Source: Adineta ricciae (lineage: Eukaryota > Rotifera > Eurotatoria > Adinetida > Adinetidae). Taken from it: a stretch of DNA of 64,000 nucleotides. Below the pieces are notes generated by a model. It was given only the letters and a program-made list of their open reading frames with translations, searched no databases and was not told the origin of the DNA. Location of the stretch: NCBI GenBank assembly GCA_905250025.1, contig CAJNOJ010000045.1:310001-374000 (forward strand), written 5' to 3'. This document shows positions 49,738 to 62,580 of this stretch, piece after piece (position 1 is the stretch's first letter; every line of letters starts with the position of its first letter). The position numbers and the translations under genes were made by a program.

Positions 49738-50307
49738 AAGAATCATCATTGGAATCTTTGCCTTGTCTTAATCATACCATCAATTAAGAAAAATTCTTCT
49801 TTTTGCTCTGTATTTGTGCGTCGTGTGTGCCTCTTAGCAGTTCTTTTTCTATGGATATTTAAGAACAAGTGTTGCTTTTGCTAAATACTTGTCCTTCTCT
49901 TTCTCTTTCTCTGGGTGTATTTTTTAGACAACCACAAACAAACATAGAAAAAGCTCAATTTTGAATTGAAAAAAAAAACTCAGTTTTTGAATCGTATTTT
50001 CCTTATGACTTCATCCTTGCCCTCTCTCATTTTTTTTTGTCTATGTAGACTTGTGAAAGAAGAATACATTATACATATGATTAATTTTTCTCTTTTTTCT
50101 TCCTTCGTCTTGTTGCTGAAGGAAATTTCCTTTTTCTTTTCTCATTATCTCTTTATCTTTTCTTTTTTTGGAATAAATAATCAATTCACAAAATCCAATC
50201 TCCGCTGCTCCGATGGTACCATAGGTTATCAGCCTTTGTTTTACCCGTAGTCGTATTCTCTCTGTTTATTTAGTTAGTTTCTTTGTTTTTAGGATATGCA
50301 GACGACG
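49738..50307. other. convergent spacer, CEP135 and small secreted peptide gene
   Basis: T-rich 3' sequence with several polypyrimidine runs. A 94-codon plus frame at 49966-50250 is made of homopolymeric low-complexity sequence and is not called. Confidence 0.4.
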
Positions 50308-50609
50308 TTAGGGCGAATGCTTTTGTCGGTCAAGGCGATAACGAAGTTCGTTGAGACGATGCGGTTGTATTTGAATTTCACCCCGTTGCAAAATTTCATG
50401 TAAAATTTGAGTGAGTGTTTTCGGATAGCGACGCACGAGTCGATGTTTGATCTTATCTTCATTTGCTAATGTTAATAAATCATCATTCCATGCATGGCAA
50501 TGCTACAATGAAATCAAAGAATCGAACGATGGGAAGATATCGGCATTGGTCATACCTGAATGACAATCATTGTTATGCATAAACAAACGAGAAGATAAGA
50601 AGCAAGCAT
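50308..50609 (-). CDS. candidate small secreted peptide (82 aa)
   Basis: Exons 50609-50556 and 50502-50308 join in phase 0 (249 nt). Residues 1-22 are a textbook signal peptide (MLASYLLVCLCITMIVI) ending near HCHA. The mature part, about 60 residues, is highly charged with basic sites (KIKHRLVRRYPKT, HRLNELRYRLDR) and no further Cys. I do not recognise the family. A neuropeptide or hormone precursor cleaved at RR is one reading; a helix-forming secreted peptide is another. A longer frame upstream is also open, so the start codon is a choice based on the signal peptide. Confidence 0.5.
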
Positions 50610-51945
50610 GAATGCATATGATTGTTGGGACATTGTTCGGGCGTTCTTTGAATGACTGGTAAATTGAATGAGGAATGGCAGAACGAGTTTTCTCTTCTTC
50701 CTTAGTAATCCATTGTGGATGAACGTAGTTTTCAATTAAATGTTCTCTTTCCTGATCAAAAGTCAACAGAAGACAATTATGAACCTTAATCTCACACCGT
50801 GCTCGCATTTATCATGACTAGCAGGCGAATTCAAAGGGTAAAGTTTCGTGATCCTGTCCGATGATTCCTGTTAACCTATGAGCAGAAGAAGAGGGATTAA
50901 GTCTTATTCTCTATATGATAGCAATCAAGCGTCGTGTGCTTCTCCATGGGACATATCAATAATATTTGTTTGACAACTTGCACATTTCGGTAAATACGTA
51001 TGTTTTTAATAAATCTTCTCGTACGTAATTCAATACCGAGTAAATCGAACGGGAAATCTTCTGCGTTACTGTTGCATGTTTTTCAAATATTTTCTTGCGT
51101 TCATATTTATTTATCCAGATGACTTTTCCTCCTTCTGCTCAAACATAACAAAAAACTGTCAGCAGTTCGTTTGTTGTTTTATACCATTTGTATCGATTGT
51201 ATAATAACAGACTACTCGAACTTGTAGGTTATCCGTAGAAGTGAACAAGACTTGATGAACATCATCATTACGATCGCACATTCAACTAAAATCAATATAC
51301 TTGAACTGTCACGTAGTCTAATCATTTATTTTTTTTCAAAGGTCAAGTATGACTTGATGTTCTAGTGTGATGTATGCAACGGAAAACATATCGATGTCAA
51401 ATGTTATCATTTACTCTTGTTCCAAAGGGATCAAGATGTCTCATGTCATGTCGTTCAACATTCAGATAGTCGAATACGATGATGATTTCATGTCTCGAGC
51501 GAACATATTGGAAAAAGGTTAAAACAATGAAAACTTAACTAGATGTAGAATCATAATTCGATTTTTATCTGAACAAATATACACAATGAATATGGAAAGC
51601 GTGTTTCCTTTTTGTCGGACATTCGTATTCTAGACTGGGACATGAGCGTATATAGTCAATCTGATATGTAATTAGCTAGTCTGCTCAATCGATCAGCTTC
51701 TAATCCTCCGTATGTCTGATGAGCGAAATACAATCGCAGAAAGAAGAAGAAGAAGACGAGCGATAGGTCGGTTGAATCGACGATCAACCCAGATGTGCAC
51801 TTTGTCGATGCATTTCTTCATCCAGTATTGGTACTGATATATGAGAAAAAAGAAGACGACGACGAAGGGAAGGAAGAAGAAGGAGAGAATACAAGCGGGC
51901 ATATCAGAATAATGTTATCAGTCAAGTGATTGATTTAGTGAAGAA
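50610..51945. other. intergenic, upstream of tincar-like gene
   Basis: Over 1.3 kb without a supportable gene. A purine-rich run at 51739-51760 and 51850-51885 is the reverse-strand source of low-complexity frames. Confidence 0.4.
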
Positions 51946-53962
51946 ATGGCACGAGCTAAATTTATCAGTCTCTCTCGAATTTGGTATACAATAATTGTCG
52001 TATTAATTCATTTAACTCTTATCTATTTTGGAATCAAATATTGCTATTTCAATGATCAATTACCATGGCCGAAATCATCCCCATTCTCATCGCCAAAATT
52101 TGAATTATTGATACAAAAAATCTGCGTGTTAACTTCACTGCTTCTTCTCTTTATTTTCATCTATCCTGCACTATTTCACACTGGAAATCTTGCCAATGAT
52201 AGTCAACAATTAGCAGTCTACAATTTCGATCGAAACCATCTACGGAAAGTCAAACGATCTTTCTGCTCTGGCATATGGCATCATTGTTTTTCGTTTAGCA
52301 GTACTTTACATTTAATTATGAGTTTTCTTCTTCTCATATCAACTGTCTTGATCGATGCGAAGCAAATTATGGTCGGCTTAAAAGATTCAGGTACAGATTT
52401 CATTTGACATACTTAGTAGAACGAGACGATTAAGAGATTTCCGCCAAGGAAATATCAAATCGATCAAGATAACACACGAGAAAATCATTTATATTCAATA
52501 GCTATCAGAAATTGTCTGTCCAAGGACGCGAACTTGCATCACATGTAACAGAAGACAGATTATCGACTTAGACATTGAAGTAGATACCATGAAATATATT
52601 TCGACTATTCTAACCTTGTATTTAGCATTACTATGGCGCACTGATTTTGATCTTCTCTTTGATTGGTCTGCTTCACCATCATCGTCATCATCATCGGTCA
52701 TAAGTTCTTCGATTAAACGGCCTCATTTTTCGAATACAACTTCGTTATCTCAAACATTCTCTCTCGATGCTTACACCCGTTTGACTCTGTTCAATTTTCT
52801 ATTCGCTTCGACTGTTTGCATCTTCCGCGAACCTTATGTCTTTTGGTCGATCTCGAAGATATTTTCATTGATCTATTCTCTTGCTGTAGCATTGAACGTT
52901 ATACAATGGTGTTTAATGTACAGCGCGTTTCAATTATTACTGAAAAATATCTGTTTCAACACGATGGAATCAAAACAGAACATCGGCTATTTGCTTCTCC
53001 ATCAACCATACACAACATTTTTTCTGTATCTGTTACTTGAATTTCTCATTTTTATATCTTCTATCACATTTTATTACTACGGATACAATCGCTTCAAATC
53101 CTCGGAAAATTTCAACTGTAAATCATCGTGTTACGATCGTTGCTCACATTACTGTCCTAGTTTGATTGCTATTATCATTTTACTATTGTATACCTCATGC
53201 AAAATGCCACTTGTTCACGATATATTTTTACTTTACCTTCAAACACATTTGCAGACGTTATTTTTAACCTTTGTTTTCGAAATCGTTCATGTTTTACTGA
53301 TTCTCGCACTGTGGATTTACTTAACGACAAAAGCCGATTGGCATGTTAAAAACTCACACAGACAAGAACATTTCGCATCGATGATGAACCACGGTTTAAC
53401 AGTGAAGAATACTCCGATACAACCAACGGCAGTGTCTTTGCCAGATTTGAATGGTCATTGTCCAAATACAGATAAACCTTCTCGAAGATTATCGGATAAT
53501 CTTTATCAAAAACCTTATGAAAAGATTCGAATCTTTCAATCGGAAATCTACTATCGAAACCCGCGAAAGAACTGGAGTTTACCGTTGAATCAACAATCGA
53601 CAATGATGGCAACATTTGATCATGATGACGATGACGATAATGGCGATATCGATGGCAAAGACATCGTTGTACGTTCGACATCTTATCCAACTAATGAAGT
53701 TCAATATCGTGATACAGTTCGAAAGACTGTTTCGAATATTTACAAGTTTCCGATGGAATACAAAGAGGAACTGCCGGCAAAAGAATTAGCATTGTCAAGT
53801 AAACATGACAATCTACCTCCTGTACCACCTGTTAAACGTTTTTCACAAGAACAAGTAGAAGCAGCAAGATTGCGAGCGCAACAGATGATTCTCCAGCGAC
53901 AAAAATCCTCCGACTTCCTACAAGATCACCGTTCAACAACTTTACTTGTTAGTCAAGTTTGA
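51946..53962 (+). CDS. multi-pass membrane protein, tincar-like
   Basis: Exons 51946-52390 and 52584-53962 (1824 nt, 607 aa) are joined over a 193-bp intron in phase 1. At least seven to eight hydrophobic helices: IWYTIIVVLIHLTLIYFGI, ICVLTSLLLLFIFIYPALF, LHLIMSFLLLISTVLI, the region around residue 155 before WRTDFDLLFDW, LFNFLFASTVCIF, FFLYLLLEFLIFISSI, LIAIIILLLYTS and FVFEIVHVLLILALWIY. HTGNLANDS after TM2 and the WRTDFD motif match what I know of Drosophila tincar (a conserved invertebrate membrane protein of unclear biochemistry). The 240-aa cytoplasmic tail holds an Asp-rich run (HDDDDDNG), Pro-rich PPVPPVKRF and a helix. The tincar assignment is moderate. Confidence 0.65.
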
Positions 53963-56148
53963 TGTTTCCCGTCTGTTTTTTATGTTCTTTATAGAAATAA
54001 ATCAAAGTTTTGTATCAAGCTAGTCCAAATTCCAAATGTCATGTGATCGAGAAAAGCAACGGACAAATGTATGAAGATATGATGCAGTTCGATTTTGCTA
54101 ATGACTGCCGAAATACGAATCTTTTTGAGATTCCTATTGTTGAGAGACATTCTCTATTCACACCAACATCCTCAGTCAGATCGGGCAAATATATGAAAGA
54201 GAAATTCTTCCTCTCTTACCGTTATCGAAATCTAAATATGCAAATAAACGACTCAACTATATTTCAATGACATTTTATTTCGCCGAGGCGTAAAATCTAT
54301 TCACATAGAATTTTTCGATGTATATTCACACGCTGAACGTTTAAAGATCAAAGAAATCTATTTCTATCGACATTTAACTTAACACACGAGTCATCCGACT
54401 GATATCAACACCTCATAATGTACATATACATGAAATAGCCAGTTCGAGCAGCGAACAGAAACGATACAGGGTGCTAAAAAATCGAGAAAAAGAAGGTGAA
54501 TATATCAGTCCATACCTTAATTTATTCACTCAACGTAGAAAACATTCGAGACATATTGTCAACTTTGTAACAGTAGGTGGTCGAAGAGAATTTATCAATT
54601 CATAACGTTTGCTTAGTGATGTTCATATCTCAAGGCAATTAACTGATCATATATTTGCGTAGGAAAAAAAAAGATAAAAACAAGGTGTGTAGATGAGAAA
54701 CTATTCATGTACATCGTTCAGTTTCCTCTTAATAGAATAATAATCGTTTCTTTTTCAAGTTCCATTCTTCGAAAGTGTTAAACCGATCATAATGAGATTG
54801 TCTACAAAATTTCATAGAGAACAAATGATATTGCAAGATCAATCATTCGCTTGATCTATTCACTCTAAGCACATCATGAATGTGATTGCGCGTAAAATAC
54901 CTGATGGATTAAATGTAATGAAGTCAAGCTGAATACTTGCAAAGAGTTTTCCATTCGCACAGAGCACGTGTAAACATTCGTCTTTTTTGTAGCCACGTGA
55001 TATTATGAACGATTAAATTGACACATTTTTCAAACTTTCAGGGTTTTGTTTTTTCTTTCAAGACAACTTTAATACCCGACATAAGATCAAAGCGAGCAGT
55101 CGTGTTAAAAACAGCAGCAACGGTAACTGATCGAAGAAGAAAGGTGAAGAAAGCTTAAAGCAGCAAGTTACTTGTTGATTCCAATTTCAGCAATACACAC
55201 ACATCTGTCAAAGAGATGCGGCGTCAATATTGATCGACTGATAAAAAACAAAGTTTTAAAAAAACATTATTCTAATCTCACTCATTCGGAAGATCTCTTC
55301 GCTCTGCGATTTCAATGCGATCATTTCTCTTAGCACATTCGAACTAATTCTGCAAAATTGGTCTTCGCTCTTTGCACTTACACTTATTGCTGTGTGTGTG
55401 ACATTTATTTTTTCGAATGTTCGAAACACTACCGTATGTAATTAGGTGTTAGATGAATGATCTCTATCTCCATGAAGTCGCATCAGATAATCGATTCGTT
55501 AATAACTGATCAAACTAAAATGCCCTCGAAGTTTTTTCTCATCGATCGGGCAAAGTCGCTTGTGTATCTGACATTTGATTATTAAAACGAATTAATTCAT
55601 AGATGTAAATCGACTAGCATCATCTTTTTCCTTTTTCGTCATCAAATTGTTATGTAATGCTGTCAAATCGACTCATCCTTTTAATCCTTTGCATGCGACG
55701 AGTTAACAAGTGATGAAAAGACAAACTGCCAATTGTATCCAACTGCAAAACAAAGTTTTCCGAGTTCATGGAGAAATCCCTTGCACTTCTCTCTCACGAT
55801 TGCACTTCTCCTCTCGCTAATGAGCTCATCATTCGTCTATCAATAGATACGATGCCTACAGCTTGTTTCCTTCGAATAAGTTAAAATTGAAAGAAACAGC
55901 TGGTCTAATCGAATATTAATTCAATTGATGATTAGATCAACAAGTGAAACATAGAGACAATCCTCTCTTCGACAAATTAACTCAAATAGGTAGCTGTCTG
56001 ATTGCATCAACAACAAGATGGATTATTCTCTGCTTTCTCATTGGTCGAACATCGTGTAAAAAGCGCAAGAGAAACGTCTACCTTTTTATTATCAACAGGA
56101 AATCAACGAAAAGTTAGTCATTCAAACGAATCGTTGCCAATCGGAAAG
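53963..56148. other. 2.2-kb intergenic stretch upstream of the T-box pair
   Basis: The beginning is the 3'UTR of the tincar-like gene (AATAAA at 53996). An 86-codon frame at about 54010-54270 is blocked by an in-frame stop at 53998, and no phase-compatible splice joins it to the tincar-like gene. The rest has no gene. As the upstream region of a developmental transcription factor it may carry enhancers, but no element is identified. Confidence 0.4.
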
Positions 56149-57523
56149 ATGCTCGACGAGAACAATCTTTTTCAACAAGCGGCTGTCGCTTCTTCGGCTT
56201 ATGCTTCCATGGCTGCATTTACTGCTGCAGCAAATATGTACAGTTCGTTCTATCCAACAACTGCAAATCCCGATCCGAATAACTATCTCGGTTGTAATGG
56301 TAAGGAGATCTATTTTGGGTTGAGTTGATCTAAAAGTGAATTTCGATTGTTTAGAAATGCAACGTGAACGACTCGATCCAAAAGTCCGAGTGAAACTAGA
56401 AGGACTAGATCTATGGAAACAGTTTCATTCACTAGGCACTGAAATGATCATTACAAAGTATGTGGAAATTTCTTTTTCAAATGATTCTAATGAGTAATAC
56501 TTGGTATTGTAGAAATGGGCGACGGTTGTTTCCAACTTTTCGTGTTTCTGTTAGTGAACTTGATCCAAATATGAAGTACATGTTTCTACTTGATATTGTT
56601 CCGGTGGATGATAATCGATACAAATATCAAGAATCTGCATGGGTGATATCTGGCAAAGCTGAACCTCATGCATATGGACGGTAGGATAATTGCTCATTCC
56701 ATTGGTCTTCATTTTCGATTCTCGGTACCTTGCAGGTATTTCATTCATCCTGACAGTCCACAAACCGGTGAGCAATGGATGAAACAATCAATCCTATTCA
56801 ACAAAGCGAAAATCACTAATAATCCTATGCAGAATCCAGATCAAGTAAGTAATTCGTCTTGTTAGCAACATACACTTTGATAAAACATGCTTTTCAAATA
56901 GATTCTTCTCAATTCGATGCATCGATATGTGATTCGGTTGCATATCGTTCAAGCATCAGATGAATATTCGATTCGAACAGGTCCGCTCAGCACATACACA
57001 TTCAACGAAACAGTTTTCATTGCTGTCACTGCTTATCAAAATGATGAGATCAAAAACTTGAAAATCGATAACAATCCATTTGCTAAAGGTTTCCGCGAAC
57101 CAACACACGGGAAAAAGTATGTGAACATTCAAATCAGCCCTTCATTTCTCTAAAAATGCTTTCATAATCTTTAGAAACAGTTCAAAAGCTCTCAAACGTC
57201 TCCAATCCAGTCTACCATTAGACAAATCAACCAAATACGACGATACGCATCATCGCTTATGTAAAAGTGATACATCATTACTATCTTCAAATTCCATTTC
57301 ACCACCAGTACACCAGCCCATTGTCGATTCAACGTACGGTCATCCTGAGCCTGAAGCTGATCCAACGAATTTCAACTTTTCATCTGCGTATCAACAGCCG
57401 CTCGCATACAATACGTATCCAAATGATTCGTCATTGTTGTACAATCCATATATCGGTTCGACCATGTCGTTTTCTCCTTACGGATACTATTCATCGAACA
57501 ATTTTTCGGCCCCATTTTTTTGA
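56149..57523 (+). CDS. T-box transcription factor, copy a
   Basis: The start at 56149 ([12 protein letters not shown]) is the first in-frame ATG after a stop; an upstream non-coding or extra exon is possible. Exon 1 ends at 56299. The T-box is nearly complete: [116 protein letters not shown]. These are DNA-contact and fold residues of the family. HPDSP.TGEQWM is nearer to the Tbx1/2/4/5/20 branch than to Brachyury. The N-terminus is Ala/Tyr-rich. The C-terminus is Tyr/Ser-rich and ends SAPFF. It binds DNA in the nucleus. Confidence 0.93.
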
Positions 57524-57994
57524 TTGTATTGTTAGAAAAGATCTCGAAAGTTTTCGTGTACATGGTTCTATTTAAAATAAACGAAGAGAAACTGATTTCA
57601 AATCTAATTGTATATCTTAAATAGGATTTTCACACTACGTAGCAGTTATAATAGATACTCTTGAGATTCGATCACATCATCACAAAGTAATAAGACGAAT
57701 TTTGAATGACTGCCGTTTTCTCTATTCATAAACGATTATAGTCACACATCGTAAAAAGTAAACGAAGCAGTACTTTGCAATTGTCATAAATATAAATGGT
57801 CTAAATGTCTATTGACGAAGAAGAAGAGGAAGACATTGTCAACGAAATTCAATTGGACAGGTGAATCGATTGGACGAAAAATATTCTTTTTTTTCTCTCT
57901 CTCTCTCTCCCTGCCTCTCTTTTTCTCTTACAGGTATTTTATCTTGAACTTGAATAAATAGAGACATATACGAATTGATTGCATTGCGTCACAT
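57524..57994. other. spacer between the two T-box genes
   Basis: About 470 bp: copy a 3' end and copy b upstream region, with a CT microsatellite at 57894-57909. No gene seen. Confidence 0.45.
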
Positions 57995-59697
57995 ATGTTA
58001 TCCTACTTGACACCACCGATGCATCCTCAATTGTCATCATCTGACTCAGGACTTCTCATTTGTTCCACATCGTCAGATGAAGGAGAAAAATCATTGTATC
58101 CACCTGAAGATCAAAGTCTCGGACTGTTTAATTCACCACATCTGTCCTACTCACATCCGGCCAAAGCTTCTATGCCGTTTATTTATGGGCATTCACCAGC
58201 ACCAGCCTATGGATTCGGTTTCAATTTTTATGATGAAATGTCTCCGTTTGCAGGTAAAAATTCATCACTTTCTGATCTGTTCATTGAAATATCAATCTCC
58301 TTTTGGATATAGACACGACACGATCATCTTATACGTACAATCACACGACGAAACGTGCTGATCCGAATATTGATGTGAAATTGGAGAATATGGACTTATG
58401 GAAGCGTTTTGCTGAAATGAATTTAGAGATGATTATAACAAAGAACGGAAGGTAAGAAGTTCGAAGGCGACCAAACACACAGCATGCTCTCTTTGTCTGA
58501 TGTCTAACCGACTTATTCTTTGTGCAGACGGATGTTTCCCACGTACAAAGTGTCACTCACTGGGCTCGATCCAACCAGCAAATATATTGTCTATATGGAT
58601 GTTGTACCTGTTGATAATCACCGATACAAATACCATGGTTCGCAATGGATGATCACTGGTGCTGCTGAACCGCACAGTGAGTGTCTTGCTTTCTGTACAA
58701 TAACACTGCATAGAAATTCCTTTGGTTCTTCTAGTGTCAGGCCGTTTTTATCCTCATCCAGATAGCAACTCCACTGGTGCACAACTAATGAAACAACCGT
58801 TATCGTTCAGTAAATTGAAATTAACAAACAACACTGCTGATCAAAATGGACATGTAATCATTTTGTTTTTCTTGTACAGCTTTCGTTACAGAGTCTTTCG
58901 CGTATAGATCATTCTCAATTCCATGCATAAGTACATTCCACGTCTGCATATAATTCAAACTTATAACTCCACCACTGCTGATAATAAAGTGTCTACAGGA
59001 CCTTTGGACAATGTCAATATCTTTGTCTTTCCCGAAACTCAATTCATAGCTGTAACAGCTTATCAAAACGAAAATGTGAGTGGCAATTAAAAAAAGAAAC
59101 ATGGTATCGATGCATTTGACTTTTGTATTACAGGTGACAAAATTGAAAATTGATCACAATCCAGTAAGTATTTTTAGAATGAATTTCAATCGCAGTTTGA
59201 TCTATCTCTGATCTTATAGTTCGCCAAGGGTTTCCGTGAAAATAACGGACACGGCAGTCGAAAGTATGTTAAATTTACATTATAGTCTCAACATAATATG
59301 ACATGAATATGATTTCAGAGAAGTAAAGTCAACCAAACGTTGTCTGGATGATGTATATTCCACACCAGAATCGTCGAAACGATGTAAATCTAATTCAGGT
59401 GAAGACGATCGAACACCTCCGCCACGACTTCTCTCTACCAATCAGACAGTCGATGTACCAGATTCAACCACATCATTCACAGATTTCTATGAAAATCCCT
59501 TTCAATCGCATTTCTACGATCCTAATTTATACACATCGCCGTATTCTCGCTTTACTCCACAATATCCATTTTCTTATACGCCAATGGCCTCGACACCTTC
59601 AACAAATGCATTTTCATTAGCAGCAGCGGCTGCTAGTCGTTATTCATCACCTTATTCTTTTTCTTCACCTTATTATCAATATTCCACATCATCATGA
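57995..59697 (+). CDS. T-box transcription factor, copy b
   Basis: ATG at 57995, stop at 59697, with small introns. The Pro/Ser-rich N-terminus ([12 protein letters not shown]) precedes the T-box: [98 protein letters not shown], a [18 protein letters not shown] strand, [28 protein letters not shown]. The Trp normally in GxxWM is Leu (TGAQLMK), an unusual change. The C-terminus is Ser/Tyr/Phe-rich with an Ala run. Same strand and intron layout broadly as copy a, so a tandem duplicate that has diverged strongly. Confidence 0.93.
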
Positions 59698-59942
59698 GAC
59701 TTCATTGTATTTTTCTTTTAAAATTCTTCAAGAAAACATTTCTTCAAAGTTTCGCTGTTCATTATTTCATAAATATAATTCCACGAGCAAGTTCATCGGT
59801 TTTTCAACTGATAAAACTGTAAATCATCGATTATGATCCTGCAGTCATTCTATTTGAAAGAAGAGAAGTATGCATATGTCTACAAATACTACAATCATTC
59901 ATAGTTCATGTCGAAAGAAAAGTAAAAATCGATTGATTCGAT

Positions 59943-60622
59943 TTATATATGACGTGTGAGGCCAAAGTTTTGACCAGCTTGACTGGCACCTTTGTTCATG
60001 CCGTCGTTGAGTAAACCGACTGTATTCTGTCCGGCACGTAATTGTTCTTCAGTGAATTCTCGAACATTGGCGTCAGCCATCTTCGGGCCAAGTGATGGCC
60101 CATTGAAATTTTTCCGTTGTGCCTAGAAGAAACAATCGCAAAAGGTCAGTTCTAAACTTTTCTGAAGCATTGATATTTACTTGTCGACCAAGTGCATGAA
60201 TGCATTGAGTAACTTGGGCGATGTTTCGTTTCTCAAAAAGATCTACAGTTTGAAATAATTCGGCATCTGGTAAACCGTATGCTCGAGCAGCATTTTCTAT
60301 TCGATACGTATAAAATCAAATATCTTCGAAGGTCGTCTATGCAATGCTTACGAAACGCAGAAACATTTTCGCGTAATTTAAATCCTCCACCTTGTGTACA
60401 AATCTTGGCGACAGAGCCCGGTTGAAGCTTATTGATTAATCTTCAATGTGAAAACATGTTTGAATGGACGAAAAAAGCACTTGGATAAACTTACTTGCAC
60501 AGAATAATACCATCCTTAAGTGCATCATCGTACGAACCACTTGGAAATTTCTCTCCGATGACAGCTTCAATCCATTGTTGAGCTTCTTTATCTAATTCTG
60601 GATTACGTTTGCCTCCCGACAT
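59943..60622 (-). CDS. transgelin/calponin-like actin-binding protein, copy a
   Basis: Starts at 60622 (MSGGKRNPELDKEAQQW) and ends at 59943. One CH domain: WIEAVIGEKFPSGSYDDALKDG, ILCKLINKLQPGSV, FKLRENVSAFRKAARAYGL, ELFQTVDLFEKRNIAQVTQCIHALGR. One calponin-type repeat closes it: GLLNDGMNKGASQAGQNFGL, ending TRHI. This is the layout of transgelin/SM22 and muscle protein 20, about 185 aa, which bundle actin in muscle. Introns are small. Confidence 0.93.
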
Positions 60623-61693
60623 CGAAACAATCAATCTCACAGTGTATCTACAAACGACCAAACAAGAATTCAGTAGAACTGTATATAAATCAACGAGCGT
60701 AAGAAAAGAAAGGAGAAAAGACAAACGATGTCGATCGATAAAGAAAAAACAAGAGAAGAAGACCTTTTCGTCAATATCTCAAGAGACGCTTTAGTTCATG
60801 GTTGGCTGAAAGGATAAATATGGTGGATAGGATAGTATGCGTGCATTCTTTCTTTACTATGTATTCGCTTACAAATACCATCGTTGGTATTTTACTAGTC
60901 GTCTATAATGGAATGTCGATGTTCGCTACTTGTTTTTTTCCTTTTCAGCATGAGATAACGCTACTAACGTTTACGTACAATATGTCCTTGATTGAAGACT
61001 AATTCTTGAGATATGTTCCAAGAACTTTGCTTTACGTCAATGTTTCGTTTTTTCGACCTGATTATACGGAAGAAAGACAACTGATAGTGTCAACGCGACG
61101 AAGTAATCTCAACGAGTGCTATCGAATAGTTATCTGACTATTACCACAGAGATAGATGTATATTTATACATTAGTAGGCGTAGCAGAGGGAAAAGGAACG
61201 GCGTAGAAGAGAAGAAAAACAATGCAAGAAAAATATTGATTACGTCGAGAGAGGGAGAGTAAAGCAGATTTTCGTCGTTGGAAATCTCTGATCTTTTTCT
61301 GACGATAATAGAGAGAAACACAACAGGTTATTCTAATAAGTATTTCCAGTATTGCTACAAAGACTTCCATTGTTGACGAATCAATCGCTCTCTTATCGTG
61401 TAGTTCTGCATCGAATGAAAACTTTCCCTGATTATATTACATCCTCACTTATGAACATAAGCAATCATTACTACTACTACTACTACTACTAGCATCAATT
61501 GTTATTGTAAACAGTTACGTCAATTGTTTCTCTCCCTGGATAGAATTTTCTTTGAAACATCTGTTGGCGTCTTCGATGACATAATCGAAGAAGATTCGTT
61601 CATAGGATGTGGTAATTACGGTCAGTTTGGGAGAAAATGATGAAGCATTTTCGGATCTTTATTGAATAAATAAACGAAGCAAATCTAGATTGG
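60623..61693. repeat. intergenic with CTA/TAC microsatellite
   Basis: A (TAC)n tract at about 61470-61491. No gene is supported. Part of it is the upstream region of transgelin a. Confidence 0.4.
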
Positions 61694-62321
61694 TTATATA
61701 TCATTTTCAAGCAGGATTAGAGCACAAAGGGTCGGTAGGATCGATGAGTAGAGGTTAAGCGGTGGGTCGTTGATATTAACTTCGGATGATGGAGATTTAA
61801 TAAAACGAAGTAAACTGAGTAATTCCACTATTCCAATTGAATCTTCAAGGGAGGCATGAAGACGTTGCAGTTTATCTGATCGACTTGATTCGGTATCACG
61901 CGCCAGATCGATGAGTGTTTGAAGGTGATTATCATCGTCTGATTCATCGTCTTCATCTCCTTGATGATGTTGATTATCTAGATACGTTTGTGACGATGTT
62001 GACGGGATCCGTATATTTTGTAGGTTGATAAGAAGGTTTGTGACAGATGAGTTGCTTAATTTTCGTTGAGAAAGACGTCGACCGCCATGAGATCGTGTAT
62101 AATCGTTGAATAAAACTGAACTTTCCGACATTTCGGATGAAGCTGAAGCAGTTTCGCTACGTGCCGGTCGACCAGTACTTCTCAATGACATTTGCATCTA
62201 TAAAAAAAGCAACGAGTACATGTCCACATGAATACACTCAGTTATGGATTACTTTTTCTGCTAGCAATTGATCACTAACAGCTCTAGGGTCTTCGATTGT
62301 CCCTATAACAAACAAACGCAT
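61694..62321 (-). CDS. unrecognised Ser-rich protein
   Basis: Exons 62321-62253 and 62197-61694 join in phase 0 (573 nt, 190 aa), ATG to stop. The first 23 residues are MRLFVIGTIEDP..LAEK. The middle is Ser/Arg-rich (SETASASSEMSESS, RRLSQRKLSNSS) with an acidic run (DEDDESDDDN). The C-terminal part is helical with Leu repeats (LQTLIDLARDTE, IVELLSLLRFI) and ends hydrophobically (LYSSILPTLCALILLENDI). No family is recognised. It lies between the two transgelin copies on the same strand. Confidence 0.5.
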
Positions 62322-62580
62322 TATTGAAATGCTTCGCCATAGAATATCATATGAGGGATTGTTGTAAGACAAATCGATTCAATCATTACAAATCATGCGT
62401 CTTTCCGTCTTTTTCACAGAATGCTTCAACAATCTGTCACTCTCGAGACATCTATTTCAATTTTTCGTGGCTAGAATCCCGTCACCGATTATGATTTATT
62501 CTTTATTAAAACAGTGATCAAGTTTATTTCGAGAATTACAAAGTGCATCTGAGAAGGCAAAGTTCGTTTCCTAAGTGGAT

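Noticed and set aside
49966..50250. Phe/Ser-rich 94-codon frame after CEP135
   Set aside because: Translation of a T-rich 3' tract with no other support.
54010..54270. Possible extra exon of the tincar-like gene
   Set aside because: The acceptor at 53993 leads into an in-frame stop at 53998, and a poly(A) signal lies there, so 3'UTR is the better reading.
56149..59697. Brachyury assignment for the T-box genes
   Set aside because: The HPDSP.TGEQWM and VDNHRY-type segments are closer to the Tbx1/2/4/5/20 branch.
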